The position numbers were made by a program, and so were the translations under genes. Under the pieces are notes generated by a model, which was not told the origin of the DNA, searched no databases, and saw only the letters and a program-made list of their open reading frames with translations. From the NCBI GenBank assembly GCA_933207985.1, contig OW240913.1, forward strand, positions 262,480,783 through 262,544,782: a stretch of DNA of 64,000 bases. Reading direction: 5' to 3'. Within the stretch, counting starts at the first letter, position 1; each line of letters opens with the position of its first letter. Below are positions 60,131-64,000 of this stretch, piece by piece. The stretch comes from Pelobates cultripes (Eukaryota; Chordata; Amphibia; Anura; Pelobatidae).

Positions 60131-60890
60131 CTGTAGAATGTGGCTCCGTCGGCCTTTAGAAAAAGAGGTGAGAGCCAAATTGAGGGCAGAATGCCCACGT
60201 CCCATCATCCCGGACAAGGTGGCCATTACACCTGAATTCGACCCCTTCCTTGTTACCTTTCTGACCAAGTCAGGGAAAGACTCCCGTAAGGGTCTAGAAC
60301 AGGGTTTGAAAGCCACTCAAGATAAACTGATGGATGTGGCGGGCCCGCTTATACAAATTTTCATTACAGCAGACGAGGCTCTATCAGGTGGCACTTTTGA
60401 CGCACATATGGTGCGAGAGTGGGCACAAAGGGCATTATTCCTTTTAGGCAATGCCAACGTGGCGATCTCGACAGAACGGCGAAAGGCCGTCCTTTATAAA
60501 CTCGATGCCAAGCTTGCCGAATTGGGCATTAAAGAACTTGGTCCAGAGGCTCAAGGCATGTTATTCGGAGACAAGTTCATAAAAGAACTAAGTAAACACG
60601 TCTCTGTATTTACTATGCTAACTAAAGTGCAATCCTCCATCCGCAAGGTGTTTCGCACACAACGTTTTACCGGGAGGGCTGGTCGCTACAGAGGCCGAGC
60701 GACTGGCAGAGCCGCCTTCACAGGCTACAGGCCTCGACCCACAGACCATTGGAACTCGGGCAATACCCAATTCCACCACAGGCAGTTTTTACCCTCTCGC
60801 AGAGCTATCCGAGGACGTGGCTCTGCTTCCCTCCGCGGTCGCACTGCTACAGGTAATGGACCTTACTTATTCTCGTATTCCTATTGCAGG
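60131..60890 (+). pseudogene. DIRS gag-like ORF1
   Basis: Frame with WLRRPLEKEVRAKLRAECPR, FLTKSGKDSRKGLEQGLKA, LREWAQRALFLLGNAN-like, LDAKLAELGIKELG and an Arg/Gly-rich tail (GRAGRYRGRATGRAAF), resembling remembered DIRS1 ORF1 proteins. The upstream portion (LFDPGCIRNPRSAEL near 59295-59345) lies on the other side of the hAT-like insertion and in another frame. The same frame stays open to 61148, but that tail overlaps the RT in the wrong frame and is not the protein. Confidence 0.8.
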
Positions 60891-62740
60891 CCGGTTAACC
60901 CTTTTTCCCCAACAGTGGTCTCAACTCACTCGGGATCCTTGGATTCTTCAGACTGTGTCCGGGTTCCACCTGGACTTTTCAGACGAACCGATACAAAAAT
61001 CTCCTCCTATCCAGATCAAGATGTCATTGTTAGACGAGTCGACTCTACGAAGCGAACTCAACAATCTATTCGCCAAAGGTGCGATCGAAAGAGTTGTTGG
61101 CCCACAGGTCATCATAAGCAGCATGTTTCTGGTCAAGAAAAAAAATAAATAAATCAGGAGACCTACGACCTGTTATCAATCTGAGAGATCTGAACAGGGT
61201 CATCACATACCGTTACTTCAAAATGGAGGGAATCCATTTATTGAGAGACCTACTCTGCGAGGGAGATTGGTTCTCCCGCTTCGATCTAAAGGACGCATAC
61301 CTCACGGTGCCGGTAACACCAGCCCACCGCTGCCTCCTTCAGTTTTGTTGGGATCAGGAACTATGGCAATTAACCTGCCTCCCCTTCGGCCTATCTTCCG
61401 CACCCTGGTGCTTTACCAAACTAATGAAACCAGTAATGGCGTTACTGCGTTTCCGGGGAATCCGGTCCATCGTTTATCTGGACGATATTCTCCTCATGGC
61501 GCAGGACCAAGAGACTCTTCGCCTTCAGACAGTCATGACCTCCGCTTTGTTGAAGAACCTTGGCTTCGTGATCAATCGCCAGAAGTCATCTCTCACTCCG
61601 TCCCAGACGGTACAATTCCTGGGATTCCAGATAGATTCTGTTCAGGCAGTCCAACAACTTCCAGCAACCAAAATCAAATCCATAAAAAAGGACATTCAGA
61701 GGTTGCTGATATCACCATACCTCTGCCTGCTAGATCTAGCTCGCATCATCGGCTTGCTCTCCGCTTCAATACAGGCAATATTCCCTGCCCCATTGCACTA
61801 CCGAGCATTGCAACGCCTGAAGATGCAATATTTACATCAGTTGACATCCTACGATCAACAGATCACACTCACAGATGAAGTCCGGCTAGAACTCCATTGG
61901 TGGTTACACCATATGGACGCTTGGAATGGGAGAGCCATCTTCGGATCCCAACCCGATTTCATCCTGGAATCGGATGCAAGCCTGCTCGGATGGGGCGCAA
62001 CTTGCTCGGAAAGCTCTACAGGAGGGTTCTGGTCCCATTCGGAACAAGCACTTCATATCAATTGCCTCAAACTAATTTTGGGCTCCTTCGCAATCCGAAG
62101 TTTCACCAAGGATATCTACAATTGTTCCGTGGTGCTGAAGATAGACAATGTCTCAGCGGTTCGCTACGTGAATCATCTAGGAGGTTCCAAATCAAAGATG
62201 CTTTCAGACCTGACCAAGGAATTGTATCAGCTCTGCCTAGACAAGAATATCTCCCTGCAAGCAGAATATCTACCGGGATCAGACAACCTCGTTGCGGACT
62301 GGTTCTCCCGACATTGGAGAGATTCCAGCGATTGGCAACTGGATCCACAAATATTTCACCATCTTCAGGTCTGGCGGGGACCATTCAACCTGGACCTTTT
62401 TGCGTCTCAACTCAACCGTCAGACGGACGCTTTTTTCAGCTGTGCCTTGCAGTAGATGCATTCTTACAGACCTGGCCGATGTCCGGAGCATATGCATTCC
62501 CTCGATTCTCCATGATCCCACGCACACTACAGTACTTCAAAACTCAAGGTGTCAAGATAACTCTGGTAACCCCCCTATGGCGGGCCCAACCATGGTATCC
62601 TTACCTCCTGGAAATGTCAGTGGATTTTCCCCTGTTTCTACCCACATCCTGCGACCTCCTCAGGGACCCGGCAGGCAACTTTTACCCGTTGGCAATCCAG
62701 GATCATCTCCTATTAGGGGATCTTGGAATGTCTTAGGCCT
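60860..62740 (+). pseudogene. DIRS reverse transcriptase-RNase H, frameshifted
   Basis: Starts with RLTLFPQQWSQLTRDPWILQ, SGFHLDF, FAKGAIERV and SSMFLVKKK. A one-base shift in an A-rich run near 61140 leads to the frame with LRPVINLRDLNRVITY, KMEGIHLLRDLL, FSRFDLKDAYLTVPV, LPFGLSSAPWCFTKLMKP and the catalytic YLDD at 61475-61486. RNase H features follow: LESDASLLGWGA, HINCLKLI, LKIDNVSAVRYVN and LPGSDNLVADWFSRH. A second shift near 62440-62455 leads to DAFLQTWPMSGAYAFPRFSM, ending about 62736. The 410-codon frame 61223-62455 is the longest intact part. Confidence 0.93.
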
Positions 62741-62820
62741 TTCGGCTCCTTTGGGATTCATGGGCCCCAGGAAGCAGACGCTCTTACATCTCCGCATGGC
62801 ATCATTGGAGTTGCTGGTGT

Positions 62821-63640
62821 TTGGAAAGGAACTTTGATCCCTTTTCAACATCTATAATTAATATTATCAATTTCCTGTCGTCTCTGTTCGATCAGGGTAA
62901 ATCCTACCGGACTTTTAATGTGTTTCGATCTGCTATTTCAGCAGCGCACGTTCCTATTGGAAGTTCTTCAGTAGGCAAACACCATTCTGTGTGTAGACTC
63001 TTGTGGGGCATCCGCATCGCTAGACCTCTGGCTCCCAAATGTTATTAATTTTGGGACGTGGCTCTCATGCTCATGTTCTTAGAGGCTTGGCCAGACAACG
63101 AGGCGCTCTCCCTACACCAATTGTCAGCCAAATTAGCTCTCCTCCTTTGCTTGGTCTCCTTCCGAAGAGTCTTCAACATCAGGGCTTTCGACTTTCATGC
63201 CCTCGATTTCACACCGGAAGGGGTGCACTTTCACATCACTAGACGCACCAAGACGAATTCATCTACAGTGAGCTACCCCTACTTTACGGAGAAACCACTT
63301 CTCTGCGTAGCCCGTTGAGCAAGACACTATATCTCTCGCACTTCCCCTCTTAGATCACCTACTGAGCCCCTCCTTGTGTCTTATCTGTGACCACACAAAC
63401 CAGTCTCGAGCCCTACTATTGCTCGGTGGATTAAATGACTACTAGCTCTGGCTGGCGTTGATGCGTCTTTCGGGGCTCACTCGGTTAGAGGTGCGGCCGC
63501 CTCCTCTGTGTTCCTGGCTGGAGATTCTCTGGCGGAGATTTTGTCCTCCGCTGATTAATCTAGAGAATCCACTTTCCGTACCTTTTATTTTAGACATTCT
63601 CCACACGTTTCTTTGTCCATGCTATCTACGCGTTAAAATA
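62821..63640 (+). pseudogene. DIRS tyrosine recombinase, broken
   Basis: In place of an integrase. Frames read FNVFRSAISAAHVPIGSS, (after a stop/shift near 63045) WDVALMLMFLEAWPDNEALS, LALLLCLVSFRRVF, FTPEGVHFHITRRTKT (63203-63252), a stop at 63318, ARWIK*, FGAHSVRGAAAS (H and R of the HxxR box near 63478-63488) and STFRTFYFR (candidate catalytic Tyr near 63585). At least three stops/frameshifts make it inactive. Confidence 0.88.
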
Positions 63641-63856
63641 GCAAATATGAAGCCTCCTGTCTTGCCATAAAATTCGCGATTATTCTAACTTTTAGTGACC
63701 GAATAATCAAAATTTTATTAAAGACAGGAAGCGAATATTTTCCCACACTGGAATACCTTTACCCACCCTATTAGGTAAGTATCTCTTAGTACCTCCATCT
63801 CTAACTAGGTGGCCAGCATCCTTTCGACTTGTCTTCTTTCTGGCCTTTACTCGTCA

Positions 63857-64000
63857 GTTAATTATTATGTTAAAAGTTTGCATTCAAATTGAACGTTAGT
63901 TTCATTGCATTTTTTATTTGGTTCTCACTTACCCAAGACACCATACAGTTAGTTATTATATGTTAAAGCTTGCACTTAAATTGGACGTTAGTTTAATGGC
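63857..64000. repeat. Direct repeat at window end
   Basis: gttaattattatgttaaaag (63857 on) is repeated with changes at 63951 on (gttattatatgttaaagctt), both followed by ...aaattg.acgttagtt. Spacing about 93 bases; truncated by the window end. Downstream of the DIRS element. Confidence 0.6.

Larger units (their letters stand above)
59165..63770 (+). mobile_element. DIRS-like retrotransposon, disabled
   Basis: Contains in order a gag-like ORF, reverse transcriptase/RNase H and a tyrosine recombinase, the DIRS order. The 5' boundary is uncertain (somewhere in 58796-59165). Near the 3' end an inverted pair, cctgtctt (63657) and aagacagg (63722), flanks an AT-rich segment, as in the terminal structures of DIRS elements. 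Split by the hAT-like insertion at 59377-60130. Confidence 0.85.

Overview
The window looks like nuclear DNA of a frog or toad. It has vertebrate genes with GT-AG introns, and a repeat load typical of anurans: DIRS-like, Penelope-like, L1/Tx1-like and L2-like retroelements, IR/DR Tc1 transposons, hAT-like MITEs and many TTAA-flanked piggyBac-type non-autonomous elements. The species cannot be named from the sequence alone.

Two host genes are supported. On the + strand, 3800-5664 is the large 3' exon of collagen X (COL10A1): an imperfect Gly-X-Y triple helix followed by a C1q-type NC1 domain. It is followed by a long 3' region that probably ends at a poly(A) signal near 8816. On the - strand, five small exons at 55431-55522, 40924-40995, 37100-37209, 32185-32264 and 26137-26218 join in perfect phase with consensus splice sites. 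They encode a continuous part of NT5DC1, a HAD-family 5'-nucleotidase domain protein. The opposite-strand arrangement of COL10A1 and NT5DC1 matches other vertebrates, where COL10A1 lies inside NT5DC1. COL10A1 exons 1-2, NT5DC1 exon 1 and the downstream NT5DC1 exons were not found and may lie outside the window or be too short or diverged to see by eye.

Most of the rest is mobile DNA in the introns. 1-2500: decayed Tc1 transposase, simple repeats and a fold-back. 9-13.3 kb: L1 fragment, a TA-flanked DNA element with CCGTATATAC ends, a 131-bp-arm palindrome of a Penelope-like terminal repeat, and a GT-rich minisatellite. 17-25.6 kb: MITEs, L1 fragments, AT-rich TTAA-element relics and more Penelope-type terminal repeats. 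26.2-28.4 kb: L2. 28.6-36.2 kb: three TTAA-bounded elements, one carrying an exact 388-bp tandem array. 37.8-40.8 kb: a 5'-truncated L1 with perfect target-site duplications and a DNA transposon inside it. 41.6-52.0 kb: a three-level nest, with an intact-looking Tc1/mariner transposon inside a nearly full-length L1 inside a Penelope-like element. 54.4-58.8 kb: CR1/L2-type and L1 pieces. 59.1-64.0 kb: a DIRS-like tyrosine-recombinase retrotransposon interrupted by a hAT-like insertion.

The most notable items are the intact DD37E Tc1-like transposon (44096-45657), the dated nest around it, and a recurring hammerhead-ribozyme-like hairpin ending in GAAACG(C/T)GT. That hairpin sits at the 3' side of the Penelope-like element and in three other terminal-repeat relics, two of which form long palindromes.
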